A stretch of DNA of 64,000 nucleotides from Acidovorax sp. NB1 (GCF_005405905.1 NZ_BJHU01000013.1:310001-374000); one strand, 5' to 3'; numbered from the stretch's first letter, positions 28,004 to 37,108 are shown. Translations and numbers: made by a program. Notes: generated from the sequence alone by a model not told the origin.

Positions 28004-29025
28004 GATGGGGCGCGCTGCGCCAGCCGCTGCAGCACGGCCTGCACCAGCTGGGCCACGGCGTGGGGGTGGTCGCAGGCGATGGCGTGGCGTGTGGGCATGC
28101 TGCGCAGCCAGGTGATCTGGCGCTTGGCCAGCTGGCGCGTGGCGGCAATGCCGCGCTCGCGCAGCAGGCCCATGTTGATGGGGCGGCCGGGCGCCTGCGC
28201 GGCCAGAAAGTCCAGCTCGTCCCACACCTGGCGGTAGCCCACGCAGCGCATGGAGGGCAGGTCCGGGTGCAGGTCGCCGCGCGCGTGCAGGGCCTTCACC
28301 TCGTCGATGAAGCCACCGGCCAGCATGGTGTCAAAACGCTGGGCAATGCGCCCGTGCAGCCAGGCCCGGTCGTCAGGTTCCAAGGAAAAAAGGGCGCTTG
28401 CGCCCGCTGGTAAAGCGCTGTTAGCTCCTTTTTTTGTAGTGTGAAAGCTCGACAGCGGCTGGCCGGACACCTGCCACACCTCCAGCGCGCGCTGGATGCG
28501 CTGGCTGTCGCCGGGCGCCAGGCGGGCGGCCGTCACCGGGTCCACCCGCGCCAGCTCGGCGTGCAGGGCGGGCCAGCCCTGCTCGGCGGCCTGGGCCTCG
28601 ATCTTTGCGCGCACCTCGGGGTCGGCGGCGGGCATGTCGTCAATGCCGTCGAACAGTGCCTTGAAGTACAGCATGGTGCCGCCCACCAGCAGTGGCAGGG
28701 CGCCACGGGCGCGGATCTCGGCCATCAACTGGGTGGCGTCCTGCACAAACTCGGCGGCACTGTAGGCCTGCAACGGGTCGCGGATATCGATGAGGTGGTG
28801 CGGCACGGCAGCGCGCTCCTCCGGCGTGGGCTTGGCGGTGCCAATGTCCATGCCCCGGTACACCAGGGCCGAATCCACGCTGATGATCTCGACGGGCTGG
28901 CCCTGCTTGCCCAGCACGGCGGCCAGGGCCAGGGCCCCGGCGGTTTTGCCCGATGCGGTGGGGCCTGCCAGGGCGATGGCCGGGAGGTGGTCTGGCAGGC
29001 TATCTTGGGTCTCAGGCACGGTCAC
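28000..29025 (-). CDS. miaA: tRNA dimethylallyltransferase MiaA
   Basis: MiaA transfers a dimethylallyl group to A37 of tRNAs reading UNN codons. The P-loop GPTASGKT and the [20 protein letters not shown] segment are clear. The GTG at 29025 was chosen because GGAG stands six bases before it; GTG at 29019 is an alternative. The length is 341 residues, slightly long because a dispersed repeat (28385-28442) is translated in frame as an insertion at about residues 195-214, in the loop before DRAWLHGRI. The gene start overlaps the end of the upstream MFS gene, and its stop overlaps the LolD-like start. Confidence 0.95.
   Translation of the reverse strand: MTVPETQDSLPDHLPAIALAGPTASGKTAGALALAAVLGKQGQPVEIISVDSALVYRGMDIGTAKPTPEERAAVPHHLIDIRDPLQAYSAAEFVQDATQLMAEIRARGALPLLVGGTMLYFKALFDGIDDMPAADPEVRAKIEAQAAEQGWPALHAELARVDPVTAARLAPGDSQRIQRALEVWQVSGQPLSSFHTTKKGANSALPAGASALFSLEPDDRAWLHGRIAQRFDTMLAGGFIDEVKALHARGDLHPDLPSMRCVGYRQVWDELDFLAAQAPGRPINMGLLRERGIAATRQLAKRQITWLRSMPTRHAIACDHPHAVAQLVQAVLQRLAQRAPS
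28385..28442 (+). repeat. Dispersed repeat inside miaA
   Basis: On the minus strand the copy reads CACTAC, an A-run, GGAGCT, CAGCGCTT, a spacer, GGGCGCAAGCGCCC and a T-run. The order of blocks matches the other copies of the family, in the opposite orientation on the plus strand. It is fully in frame in miaA and adds a segment including [18 protein letters not shown] that has no counterpart in the family as I know it. Confidence 0.7.
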
Positions 29026-30256
29026 GGGCGGCTCCAAACTTCTGCACCAGCGTCCACGAGATGATGGCCAGCACCACCGACCAGAACCAGATGCCGTTGA
29101 CCAGCGGCCACACCGTGCCGTCCAGCCGCAGGCCCAGCCAGCCGCCAATCGCAAAGGCCGCCAGCATCATCATGAAACCGTTCAGGGCCGACGCCACGCC
29201 CGCTGCCTGCGGAAACGGCCCCACAGCCCCGCTTTGCCCGCAGGGCTGGTGGATGCCATGGCCCAGCATGAACAGGTAGAACGGCAGCAGCAAGGCCCAG
29301 GGGTGGTGCCAGCCCATCCAGGCCACCAGCGCCATCAGCGTGCCACCGGCCACGCTCAGGCCCCCGGCAATGGCCACCGTGCGCTGCAGCCCGTGGCGGG
29401 CCAGCAGGCGGCGGCACAGGAAGGTGCCGCCCAGGTAGGCCGCGCAGGCCGAGGCCATGGTCCAGCCGTACTGCGTGCGGGTGAGGCCCAGCACGTCGAT
29501 ATACACAAACGACGACGCCGCCAGAAAGGTGAACAGCCCGCCATAGGTGGCCGTGGTCTGCAGCGAGAACGCCCAGAAGGTGGGGCTCTTCAGCACATGC
29601 AGCCAGGTGCCGACCAGCGCACGCGGCTGCAGGGCCAGCGGGTTGCGCTGCGCCAGCGTCTCTGGCATGCGCAGGGCCACCAGGGCCAGGGTGACGATCG
29701 CATACACCGTCAAGGCAGACAGCGCAGCGCGCCAGCCCAGCCACTCGCTCAGCAGCCCGCCCAGCGGCGCGCAGATGCAGGCCACGATGCCCAGGCCGGT
29801 GAGCGCCTTGGACATGGCGCGCGCGCCTTCGAGCGGCGTGTACAGGTCGCGCACGATGGCGCGTGCGCACATCACCACCGCGCCCATGGCCGCGCCCTGG
29901 GCAATGCGCCACACGATGAGCAGCGCCATGCTGGGCGCCAGCGCGCTGCCCACCGAGGCCACGGTGTAGATGGCCAGGCCTGCCAGCAGCACGGGGCGGC
30001 GGCCAAAGCGGTCGGACAGCGGGCCCCACACCATTTGTGAGCAGCCAAACGCCAGCAGCAGGCCGCTCAGGGTGAGCTGCGCCGCCGACAGCGGCGCGCC
30101 CAGGCTGCGGGTGAGGGCAGGCAGGGCAGGCAGGTAGAGGTCAGTGGTGACGGGCTGGATGGACAGCAGCAGGGCCAGCACCAGGATGGCCAGGCCGGGA
30201 TGGATCGAGACAGGGGCGTGCGCCGCAGGCACAGCGGTGGCGGAGGGGGCAGACAT
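29012..30256 (-). CDS. Bcr/CflA family MFS multidrug efflux transporter
   Basis: A 414-residue inner-membrane drug/proton antiporter with 12 predicted helices. Family features are [20 protein letters not shown] in TM1, the MFS motif [16 protein letters not shown] between TM2 and TM3, and [21 protein letters not shown] in TM4/5. The ATG at 30256 avoids an N-terminal extension of low plausibility. Its 3' end overlaps the start of miaA, so the two are co-transcribed. The divergent neighbour is a serine hydrolase gene. The substrate is not predictable. Confidence 0.9.
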   Translation of the reverse strand: MSAPSATAVPAAHAPVSIHPGLAILVLALLLSIQPVTTDLYLPALPALTRSLGAPLSAAQLTLSGLLLAFGCSQMVWGPLSDRFGRRPVLLAGLAIYTVASVGSALAPSMALLIVWRIAQGAAMGAVVMCARAIVRDLYTPLEGARAMSKALTGLGIVACICAPLGGLLSEWLGWRAALSALTVYAIVTLALVALRMPETLAQRNPLALQPRALVGTWLHVLKSPTFWAFSLQTTATYGGLFTFLAASSFVYIDVLGLTRTQYGWTMASACAAYLGGTFLCRRLLARHGLQRTVAIAGGLSVAGGTLMALVAWMGWHHPWALLLPFYLFMLGHGIHQPCGQSGAVGPFPQAAGVASALNGFMMMLAAFAIGGWLGLRLDGTVWPLVNGIWFWSVVLAIISWTLVQKFGAARDRA

Positions 30257-30455
30257 ATCTGTCTGAGGGTACCAGAAGGGGCGCCCGCGCCCGGCGGGCC
30301 GGGGCTGGTGAGAGGCTGTGAGAAATGGTGTGTGATGTGCGTCGCGCGGGCGACAGTAGGCGGGGCAGGTGGCGCAGCACCATGGTGGTGCGGCTGGCCG
30401 GGCCCAGGCTGCCGCACAACAACACACAACACAACAAACCAGGAGACAACTTCCC

Positions 30456-31799
30456 ATGCACAAGATCACAACCCCCCGGGAGCCCCAGGGCTGGCGCCCT
30501 GCCGTGGCCACCAAGCTGCGCAACTCGCTGGCGCTGGCTGCCCTGGGCACGGCCCTGGCCGCCCAGGCCCAGGCACCGGCCTTGCCCGCACCCGAGAGCG
30601 TGACACTCGACAAGCTGGGCTACATGACCACCTTCCCGCCCGAGGGCGCGCAGCGGGTGGACCTGAGCAATTCCTTCAAATACCCCCAGATGCGCTGGGC
30701 GCTGCAGCACCTGCGCGAGCTGCAGCCCACGCACAACATCCGCCGGGGCGGGGCGGCTGCATCGGCCTTGCCTGCAGACCCCAAACCCCTGGGCGGCGTG
30801 GTGTTTGACGACGACAAGGGCCAGTCCATCACGGTGGACCAGTGGCTCACCCGCACCTACACCGATGCGCTGGTGGTGATGCACAAAGGCCGCGTGGTGT
30901 ACGAGCGCTACGACAACCAGATGAAGCCGCATACGCCGCACCTGCTGTTCTCGGTCACCAAGTCGTTCACCGGGCTCATGGCTGCGCAACTGGCGCACGA
31001 GGGCAAGATCGACCCCAACGCGCTGGTCACCAAATATGTGCCCGAGCTGGCCGACTCGGCCTGGGGCGACATGAAGGTGCGCGAGGTGATGGACATGACA
31101 GGCGCCGTGCGCTTCCGCGAGGTCTACACCGACCCCACCACCGAGATCTTTGGCTACAGCTGGTCCAGCGGCATGCTGCCGCGCCCGCCTGGCTACCAGG
31201 GGCCGACCAATGTGTATGACTTCCTCAGGACGCTCAAGAAGGAAGGCGAACACGGCGCGGGTTTTGTGTACCGCACCGTGCATTCCGAAGTGCTGGGCTG
31301 GATCGTCTCGCGCGCCACCGGCAAGCACTGGGCCGAGCTGATGAGCGACAACATCTGGCAGAAGCTGGGCATGGAGGAGGACGCCCACGTGATGGTGGAC
31401 AGCGTGGGCACGCCGCTGCAGGGCGCGGGGCTCAATGCCACGGCGCGTGACCTGGCGCGGTTTGGCGAAATGCTGCGCCTGGGCGGCAGCTACAACGGCC
31501 AGAAGGTGTTTGACAAGGCCGTGATCGACGACACCGCCAAGGGCGGCGACCGCGAGAAGTTCAAGATGGGTGGCATGGCGTTTCGCCCCGGCTACAGCTA
31601 CCGCAACCAGTGGTGGGTGCTGCACAACGCCGATGGCGCCTACGAAGCCGCAGGCATCCACGGTCAGTTCATCCACGTGAACCCGGCTGCCGAGATGGTG
31701 GTGATCAAGCTCTCGTCGCACCCTGTGGCGGGCGCGGCCTTCACCCACCCGCTCACGCTCAAGGCATGGGCGGCACTGGCGCAGGCGGTGCGGCGCTGA
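30456..31799 (+). CDS. Beta-lactamase-family (class C-like) serine hydrolase, exported
   Basis: A 447-residue secreted serine hydrolase of the beta-lactamase/penicillin-binding-like group (EstB, DD-peptidase or 6-aminohexanoate-dimer hydrolase relatives). The signal peptide ends near AAQAQA. The catalytic SxxK is Ser166-Val-Thr-Lys169 in LLFSVTKSFTG. The second motif is Tyr272 in GFVYRTVHSEVLGW, with Thr where Asn is usual. AGGAG lies 11 bases before the ATG. It is not evidence of antibiotic resistance, as esterases and amidases share these motifs. It is monocistronic in appearance, convergent with the next gene. Confidence 0.82.
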   Translation: MHKITTPREPQGWRPAVATKLRNSLALAALGTALAAQAQAPALPAPESVTLDKLGYMTTFPPEGAQRVDLSNSFKYPQMRWALQHLRELQPTHNIRRGGAAASALPADPKPLGGVVFDDDKGQSITVDQWLTRTYTDALVVMHKGRVVYERYDNQMKPHTPHLLFSVTKSFTGLMAAQLAHEGKIDPNALVTKYVPELADSAWGDMKVREVMDMTGAVRFREVYTDPTTEIFGYSWSSGMLPRPPGYQGPTNVYDFLRTLKKEGEHGAGFVYRTVHSEVLGWIVSRATGKHWAELMSDNIWQKLGMEEDAHVMVDSVGTPLQGAGLNATARDLARFGEMLRLGGSYNGQKVFDKAVIDDTAKGGDREKFKMGGMAFRPGYSYRNQWWVLHNADGAYEAAGIHGQFIHVNPAAEMVVIKLSSHPVAGAAFTHPLTLKAWAALAQAVRR

Positions 31800-31830
31800 G
31801 GTGGCAGCGCCTGGGCTTCGGCCTTGGCGC

Positions 31831-32664
31831 TTACTTCAGCTTGAAGAGGGTCACCATGGCCTCGCGGTAGAGGCCCTGGCCCACGGCGTTGGTGTTGTGG
31901 TGCGAGCCACCCTCCACCAGCACAAACCGCTTGGGCTCTGCCGCCGCCTCGTACAGCTTGCGGCCCAGGCTGGGCAGGATGAGGCTGTCTTCGCTGCCAT
32001 GCACCACCAGCAGGGGCGAGCCGATCTCAGCCACCTTGCGCACCGATTCAAACCGCTGGGTGATCAGGCCCGACACCGGCAGCCAGCCCCACTTGAAGGT
32101 ACTGACCACCTCGGGGATGCTGGTGAAGGTGCCTTCGACGATGGTGCCCTGCTCGTCCTGCACCTGGCGCGCCAGGTCGATGGCAATGGCGCCGCCGAGC
32201 GAGTGGCCAAAGATGTAGCGGGGCTTGTCTGGTTTTTGCTGCGCCAGCCAGGCCCAGGCGGCGCGCGCATCTTCGGCGGCGGTGGCTTCAGACGGCAGGC
32301 CCGCGCTGCTGCGGCCAAACCCCCGGTAGTCGATGGCCAGCACCGAAAAACCTAGCTCCTGCATGCGCCGGATGCGGTTGGACGAGCCCGCCACGTTCCA
32401 GCGCGCGCCATGCAGGTAGAGCAGCACGGGCGCATCCTTGCGCTCGTGGGGCAGCCACAGGCCATGCAGGCGCTCGGCCTTGCCGCTGGTGTCGGACTGG
32501 AAGTCGATCCACACATCCTCCATGCCATCGGTAGAGGGCGCGCCGCCCCAGCTGCGGTCGCTGGGCTGGAAGATCCATTCGCGCTGCTTGGCGTCGAGGG
32601 TGGCGCAGCCCGCCAGGACGGCAACGGCCAGCGCCAGGGAGATCAGGACAGGGGTGCGTTTCAT
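31831..32664 (-). CDS. Alpha/beta-hydrolase lipoprotein
   Basis: This 277-residue protein has a lipoprotein signal (lipobox LAGC, Cys20) and an alpha/beta-hydrolase domain. The oxyanion region is LLYLHGARWN, the nucleophile elbow is GHSLGG, an Asp lies in VHGSEDSLI, and the catalytic His is in GGSHHNT. It resembles the BAAT/YfhR-like serine peptidase or esterase group. Anchoring in a membrane facing the periplasm is inferred from the lipobox. The ATG at 32664 was chosen because it begins the signal peptide. The substrate is unknown. Confidence 0.84.
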   Translation of the reverse strand: MKRTPVLISLALAVAVLAGCATLDAKQREWIFQPSDRSWGGAPSTDGMEDVWIDFQSDTSGKAERLHGLWLPHERKDAPVLLYLHGARWNVAGSSNRIRRMQELGFSVLAIDYRGFGRSSAGLPSEATAAEDARAAWAWLAQQKPDKPRYIFGHSLGGAIAIDLARQVQDEQGTIVEGTFTSIPEVVSTFKWGWLPVSGLITQRFESVRKVAEIGSPLLVVHGSEDSLILPSLGRKLYEAAAEPKRFVLVEGGSHHNTNAVGQGLYREAMVTLFKLK

Positions 32665-32806
32665 GAGGAGGACAGATCGGCGCCATGCCGGAAAGTTCTG
32701 TCCTTCCTCCATGCACGCTCTGTGCCCATTGTGCGAAGAACGCCGCCCAATAGTGGTTTATCCCCTGTCTTTTCCCCTCATTTGCGGGGTATTTGCAGGC
32801 GTTGGC

Positions 32807-34150
32807 TCAGACCACGCCCTGCGCCAGCATCGCGTCGGCCACCTTCACAAAGCCCGCGATGTTGGCGCCGTCCACGTAGCTCACGCGGCCATCGGCGTGC
32901 TTGCCATAGCGCAGGCAGGCGGCGTGAATGCCTTGCATGATCTGCAGCAAGCGCGCATCGACCTCCTCGCGCGGCCAGGCCAGGCGGGCGGCGTTCTGGC
33001 TCATCTCCAGGCCTGAAGTGGCCACGCCCCCTGCATTGCTGGCCTTGCCGGGCGCATACAGCACACCAGCGGCTTCAAAGGCCTTGGCGGCCTCGATGGT
33101 CGAGGGCATGTTGGCCCCCTCGGCCACGCAGACCACGCCGTTCTTGATCAGGGTGGCGGCGTCGCGCGCGTCCAGCTCGTTCTGGGTGGCACAGGGTAGG
33201 GCCACGTCCACCGGCACATGCCAGGGGCGCACGCCGGCCTCGAACTTCACACCGGTGCGCTCGGCGTAGTCGCTCACGCGGCCGTAGTGGTGGTTCTTCA
33301 CATCCATGAGGATGGCGAGCTTTTCGGGGGTGAAGCCGTCCTCGTCCACGATGGTGCCGCTCGAATCCGACACGGTGACCACCTTGGCGCCCAGCTGCAG
33401 GGCCTTTTCCACCGCGTACTGCGCCACGTTGCCCGAGCCCGATACCGACACGCGCAGGCCGTCCAGCGAGCGGCCGTTGGCCCGCAGCATCTCTTGCGCA
33501 AAGTAGACCGTGCCGTAGCCCGTAGCCTCGGGGCGGATCAGCGAGCCGCCGAACGACAGGCCCTTGCCGGTGAACACGCAGTCCGCCCGGTTGCTGAGCT
33601 TCTTCATCATGCCGGCCATGTAGCCCACCTCGCGGCCGCCCACGCCGATGTCGCCTGCGGGCACATCGGTGTCTGCGCCCACATGGCGGAACAGCTCGGA
33701 CACAAAGGCCTGGCAAAAGCGCATCACTTCACCAGGGCTGCGGCCCTTGGGGTCGAAGTCGCTGCCGCCCTTGCCGCCGCCCATGGGCAGCGTGGTCAGC
33801 GCATTCTTGAAGGTCTGCTCGAACGCCAGAAACTTGAGCACCGACAGGTTCACCGAGGGGTGGAAGCGGATGCCGCCCTTGAACGGGCCGATCGCCATGC
33901 TGTGCTGGATGCGGTAGCCCCGGTTGACCTGCACCGTGCCGTGGTCGTCCACCCACGATACGCGAAACATCACGATGCGCTCGGGCTCCACCAGCCGCTC
34001 CAGCAGCCCATGTTCGGCATAGCGGGGGTGCTCGGCAATGAACGGCCACAGGCTCTCCATGACTTCGGTGACGGCCTGCAGGAATTCGGGCTGGCCCGGA
34101 TTGCGGAGGGCGACATGGGAAAGGAAGCTGCCTGCGGACGCGTGTTTCAT
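32807..34150 (-). CDS. gdhA: NADP-type glutamate dehydrogenase
   Basis: GdhA makes glutamate from 2-oxoglutarate and ammonium. The 447-residue length fits the hexameric NADP-dependent bacterial type. Catalytic and substrate segments are visible: GPFKGGIRFHPSVNLS, LPMGGGKGGSDFDPKGRS with the active-site Lys, and the Rossmann segment VSVSGSGNVAQYAVEKA. The ATG at 34150 begins MKHASAGSFLSHVALRNPGQ. It is divergent from glpQ across a 253-base region that holds the regulatory repeats listed below. Confidence 0.96.
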   Translation of the reverse strand: MKHASAGSFLSHVALRNPGQPEFLQAVTEVMESLWPFIAEHPRYAEHGLLERLVEPERIVMFRVSWVDDHGTVQVNRGYRIQHSMAIGPFKGGIRFHPSVNLSVLKFLAFEQTFKNALTTLPMGGGKGGSDFDPKGRSPGEVMRFCQAFVSELFRHVGADTDVPAGDIGVGGREVGYMAGMMKKLSNRADCVFTGKGLSFGGSLIRPEATGYGTVYFAQEMLRANGRSLDGLRVSVSGSGNVAQYAVEKALQLGAKVVTVSDSSGTIVDEDGFTPEKLAILMDVKNHHYGRVSDYAERTGVKFEAGVRPWHVPVDVALPCATQNELDARDAATLIKNGVVCVAEGANMPSTIEAAKAFEAAGVLYAPGKASNAGGVATSGLEMSQNAARLAWPREEVDARLLQIMQGIHAACLRYGKHADGRVSYVDGANIAGFVKVADAMLAQGVV

Positions 34151-34264
34151 GTTTCAAAAGACTTTCAGAAGATCAAGGGCGTGTGCAGGCCATGGCGCGC
34201 TGCAACATCGAATTATGTTCAAAAGTTATACGTTTATGCACATGTCTGCGCACAACGGTGGGGA

Positions 34265-34287
34265 ATGTGGCAGGTGACTTGCCACAT
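34265..34287. promoter_or_regulatory. Inverted repeat between gdhA and glpQ
   Basis: ATGTGGCA (34265-34272) and TGCCACAT (34280-34287) are perfect complements separated by seven bases, 115 bases upstream of gdhA and 117 upstream of glpQ. The symmetry suggests an operator for a dimeric regulator, possibly one controlling gdhA. No T-run follows, so it is not a terminator. The factor is unknown. Confidence 0.5.
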
Positions 34288-34315
34288 GTTGGTGCATCTG
34301 GTGGGCGGTACAAAG

Positions 34316-34355
34316 CCGTCACCGGTTGGCAAAAAGGGCGTCACGGCCTTGTCAC
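34316..34355 (+). promoter_or_regulatory. PHO-box-like tandem 7-mers upstream of glpQ
   Basis: Four 7-base units with 4-base spacers occur on an exact 11-base period: CCGTCAC (34316), TGGCAAA (34327), GCGTCAC (34338) and TTGTCAC (34349). Three of the four end in GTCAC, as in the PHO-box unit CTGTCAT/C. The spacing is that of tandem PhoB dimers. The array ends 48 bases before the glpQ ATG, and a -10-like TTCTAAAC lies near 34379. The last unit is also part of the palindrome GCCTTGT-C-ACAAGGC (34346-34360). Confidence 0.55.
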
Positions 34356-34403
34356 AAGGCGGGCCCACAGTTCGGCGGTTCTAAACACAACGAGGAGAAG
34401 AGC

Positions 34404-35567
34404 ATGCACATTTCTGGTGCGAAGTGGGGAGTTCTGGCCGTGGCGGCCATGCTGGCAGCCTGCGGCGGCAGCGACGACAGCCCCTATCCCACATTGAACG
34501 GCGATAAGCCCCTGGTCATCGGCCACCGTGGTGCCAGCGGCTATCTGCCCGAGCACACCCTGGAGAGCTACAGGCGCGCCGTCGAACTGGGCGCCGACTT
34601 CATCGAGCCCGACCTGGTGGCCACCAAGGACGGCGTGCTGATCGCCCGCCATGAGCCCAACATCACTGGCACCACCGATGTGTCCACCCGCGCTGAATTC
34701 GCCAGCCGCAAGACCAAGAAGATGGTGGACGGCGTGGAAGAAGAAGGCTGGTTCGCCTCGGACTTCACCCTGGCCGAAATCAAGACCCTGCGCGCCATCC
34801 AGCCCATGGCCGAGCGCGACCAGTCGCACAACGGCAAGTACCAGATCCCCACGCTGCAGGAAGTGCTGGACCTGGCCAAGAGCGAAGGCACCAAGGCCGG
34901 CCGCACCGTGGGCGTGTACCCTGAAACCAAGCACCCCACCTACCACGTCAACCTGGGCCTGAAGCTGGAAGACCGCCTGCTGGACGTGCTGGCCCAGTAC
35001 GGCTACACCAGCAAGACCTCGCCCGTCATCGTGCAGTCGTTCGAGGTGTCCAACCTCAAATACCTGCGCACCAAGACGCAGATCCGCCTGGTGCAGCTGG
35101 TGGACGCCAACGACGTGAACGCCGACGGCAGCATGGACCTCACGGCCCCCTACGACAAGCCCTACGACTTTGCCGTGGCCGGTGACAAGCGCACCTTTGC
35201 CAGCCTGCTCACCCCCGCAGGCCTGAAGGAAGTCAAGACCTACGCCGACGGCATCGGCCCCTGGAAGCCGTACCTCATCCCCTCCAAGCAGGTGGACGCC
35301 AACAAGGACGGCAAGCCCGACGACCTCAACGGCGACGGCAAGATCGACGACCGCGACCGCGTGATGATGCCCGCCACCGACGTGGTGAAAAACGCCCACG
35401 CCGAGGGCCTGATGGTGCACCCCTACACCTTCCGCAACGAAGCCCGGCGCCTGGCCTCGGACTTCAAGGGCGACCCCAAGGCTGAATACAAGCTGTTCTA
35501 CAACCTGGGTGTGGATGGTTTGTTCAGCGACTTCCCGGACACGGCCAAGGCGGCACGGGATAACTGA
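34404..35567 (+). CDS. glpQ: Glycerophosphodiester phosphodiesterase (GlpQ type), lipoprotein
   Basis: GlpQ hydrolyses glycerophosphodiesters to glycerol 3-phosphate and an alcohol and is usually calcium-dependent and periplasmic. The 387-residue protein begins with a lipoprotein signal (lipobox LAAC, Cys20). Catalytic segments are [37 protein letters not shown] and, near the end, VHPYTFRNE and DGLFSDFPD. An Asp/Asn-rich insert (residues 298-318, [10 protein letters not shown] and [10 protein letters not shown]) looks like two EF-hand-type calcium loops. GAGGAGAAG precedes the ATG. PHO-box-like repeats upstream suggest phosphate-starvation control. Confidence 0.92.
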   Translation: MHISGAKWGVLAVAAMLAACGGSDDSPYPTLNGDKPLVIGHRGASGYLPEHTLESYRRAVELGADFIEPDLVATKDGVLIARHEPNITGTTDVSTRAEFASRKTKKMVDGVEEEGWFASDFTLAEIKTLRAIQPMAERDQSHNGKYQIPTLQEVLDLAKSEGTKAGRTVGVYPETKHPTYHVNLGLKLEDRLLDVLAQYGYTSKTSPVIVQSFEVSNLKYLRTKTQIRLVQLVDANDVNADGSMDLTAPYDKPYDFAVAGDKRTFASLLTPAGLKEVKTYADGIGPWKPYLIPSKQVDANKDGKPDDLNGDGKIDDRDRVMMPATDVVKNAHAEGLMVHPYTFRNEARRLASDFKGDPKAEYKLFYNLGVDGLFSDFPDTAKAARDN

Positions 35568-35609
35568 CTCTGTCCCGCTTTGGGGGACGAACGGCAGCGA
35601 AAGCGATTT

Positions 35610-35637
35610 AACAAAGCCCGCCTCGGCGGGCTTTGTT
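35610..35637 (+). terminator. Intrinsic terminator after glpQ
   Basis: A 13-base stem is formed by AACAAAGCCCGCC (35610-35622) and GGCGGGCTTTGTT (35625-35637), with only two unpaired bases, so in practice the loop opens by one pair. It is followed by ATTT. The position, 43 bases after the glpQ stop, fits transcription termination of glpQ. Confidence 0.85.
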
Positions 35638-35770
35638 ATTTGCGGGAAATGCGTTGTACTCTTCCGGCTTGAGCACAATTTGTTGCCAAACGTTTAATTC
35701 GACGGCTACATATCCGTCGTTGCGGTAACCCGCCGCGCTTGGTGCAGGCCCCTCACTTTTGTTACATCCC

Positions 35771-37060
35771 ATGCAAAGACTCAGTTGTTACACCGCCTGT
35801 GCATTTGGGCCTTCTCAGCGGCTCGCAGAAAGCTTGCACGGGGCGCACGCCCCGGGTTTTTGGTGGTTGTTGCGGCTGATGTCTACCGCATTGCTCATGC
35901 TCCTGCTGTCGCGACATGCCATAGCGCAGGGCACCGTTGATGCAGGATTTGACCCTCAAGCCGATAACGCAGTCGCCCAGGTTGTCATCCAAGCCGATGG
36001 AAAGGCCATCATCGTGGGTACCTTCTCCGTCGTCGCGGGGCAACCGCGCAACTCCATTGCCAGGATCAATACCGATGGTTCTCTGGACATGGGTTTCAAC
36101 CCCAATGCCAATGGCACGATCAGCAGTGTTGCCATTGCGGGCAGCACTATTTACGTAGGCGGGGCTTTCACCAACATTGGTGGACAAACTCGCAACCGCA
36201 TAGCGGCGCTGGATGCCGCAACAGGTTTGGCGACCAGTTGGAACCCCAACGCAAACAGCGTGGTGAACACCATTGCGGTGGCGGGCGGTACGGTGTATGC
36301 GGGCGGTGCTTTCACCAGCATCGGTGGCCAAGCCCGCAATCGCATAGCAGCGCTGGATGCCGCGACAGGTTTGTCCAGCGCGTGGAACCCCAATGCCAAC
36401 AACTTGGTGAGCAGCATTGCGGTTGTGGGCAGCACGGTTTATGTGGGTGGAACTTTCACCAGCATTGGTGGGCAATCCCGCAATCGCATAGCAGCGCTGG
36501 ATGCCGCGACAGGTTTGTCCAGCGCGTGGGACCCCAATGCCAGCAGTTCGGTGAGCAGCATTGCGGTTGCCGGTAGTACGGTATACGTGGGTGGAGCTTT
36601 CGCCAGCATTGGGGGGCAATCCCGCAATCGCATAGCGGCGCTGGATGCCGCGACGGGTTTGGCCAGCGCGTGGGATCCCAATGCCAGCAGTTCGGTGAGC
36701 AGCATTGCGGTTGCCGGTAGCACGGTATACGTGGGTGGAGCTTTCACCAGCATTGGGGGGCAATCCCGCAATCGCATTGCGGCGCTGGATGTCGCGACGG
36801 GTGCGGCTACCAGTTGGGACCCCGATGCCGACGGTGCCGTGTCCAGCATTGCGGTGGACGGCAGCAGGGTGTACGTGGGCGGAGCCTTCACGACCATTGG
36901 CGGGCAAGCGCGAAGCCGCATTGCACGGTTTGCTCCCGCAGTGGTGCCGTCGAGCACCGCGGCATCTATCCCCACGCTCAGCGAATGGTGCCTTGTCGTG
37001 CTGGCGGGGTTGTTGGCTGCTTTTGCAGCAGTGGTGACTCGGAAGACCAGAAGGGCTTAG
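35771..37060 (+). CDS. IPTL-CTERM surface protein with seven propeller repeats
   Basis: A 429-residue exported protein. After a hydrophobic signal region (about residues 28-52, ending RHAIA-Q) come seven repeats of 47-48 residues, with GGAFTSIGGQSRNRIAALD and SSIAVAGSTVYV as the core. They fit a seven-bladed beta-propeller of the delta-60/DUF5122 kind. The C-terminus has the sorting signal IPTLSEW, a hydrophobic helix and a basic tail TRKTRR, the IPTL-CTERM signal processed by exosortase H-type enzymes. Here Cys follows the Trp instead of the usual Gly. No exosortase is in the window. The ATG at 35771 is preferred; 35879 (MSTALLM) is an alternative. Confidence 0.85.
   Translation: MQRLSCYTACAFGPSQRLAESLHGAHAPGFWWLLRLMSTALLMLLLSRHAIAQGTVDAGFDPQADNAVAQVVIQADGKAIIVGTFSVVAGQPRNSIARINTDGSLDMGFNPNANGTISSVAIAGSTIYVGGAFTNIGGQTRNRIAALDAATGLATSWNPNANSVVNTIAVAGGTVYAGGAFTSIGGQARNRIAALDAATGLSSAWNPNANNLVSSIAVVGSTVYVGGTFTSIGGQSRNRIAALDAATGLSSAWDPNASSSVSSIAVAGSTVYVGGAFASIGGQSRNRIAALDAATGLASAWDPNASSSVSSIAVAGSTVYVGGAFTSIGGQSRNRIAALDVATGAATSWDPDADGAVSSIAVDGSRVYVGGAFTTIGGQARSRIARFAPAVVPSSTAASIPTLSEWCLVVLAGLLAAFAAVVTRKTRRA
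36014..36904 (+). repeat. 144-bp tandem coding repeats of the propeller gene
   Basis: Repeat units begin (GGxFTxIGG position) at 36158, 36302, 36446, 36590, 36734 and 36878, an exact 144-base period; a diverged first copy precedes them from about 36017. The units starting at 36446, 36590 and 36734 are almost identical at the base level, including at silent positions, which points to recent duplication or gene conversion. Confidence 0.9.
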
Positions 37061-37108
37061 CGAATTTGGACTGGCTTCGCTAGCGGATGCTGCATTGGGG
37101 CAGGGGGG

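Noticed and set aside
30456-31799. Beta-lactamase resistance gene
   Set aside because: Only the general SxxK/Tyr serine hydrolase motifs are present; the family includes esterases and amidases, and the YxN motif is altered.
36014-36904. Regular 144-base repeats as a possible CRISPR array
   Set aside because: They are in frame inside one exported protein and there are no variable spacers; the repeats form propeller blades.
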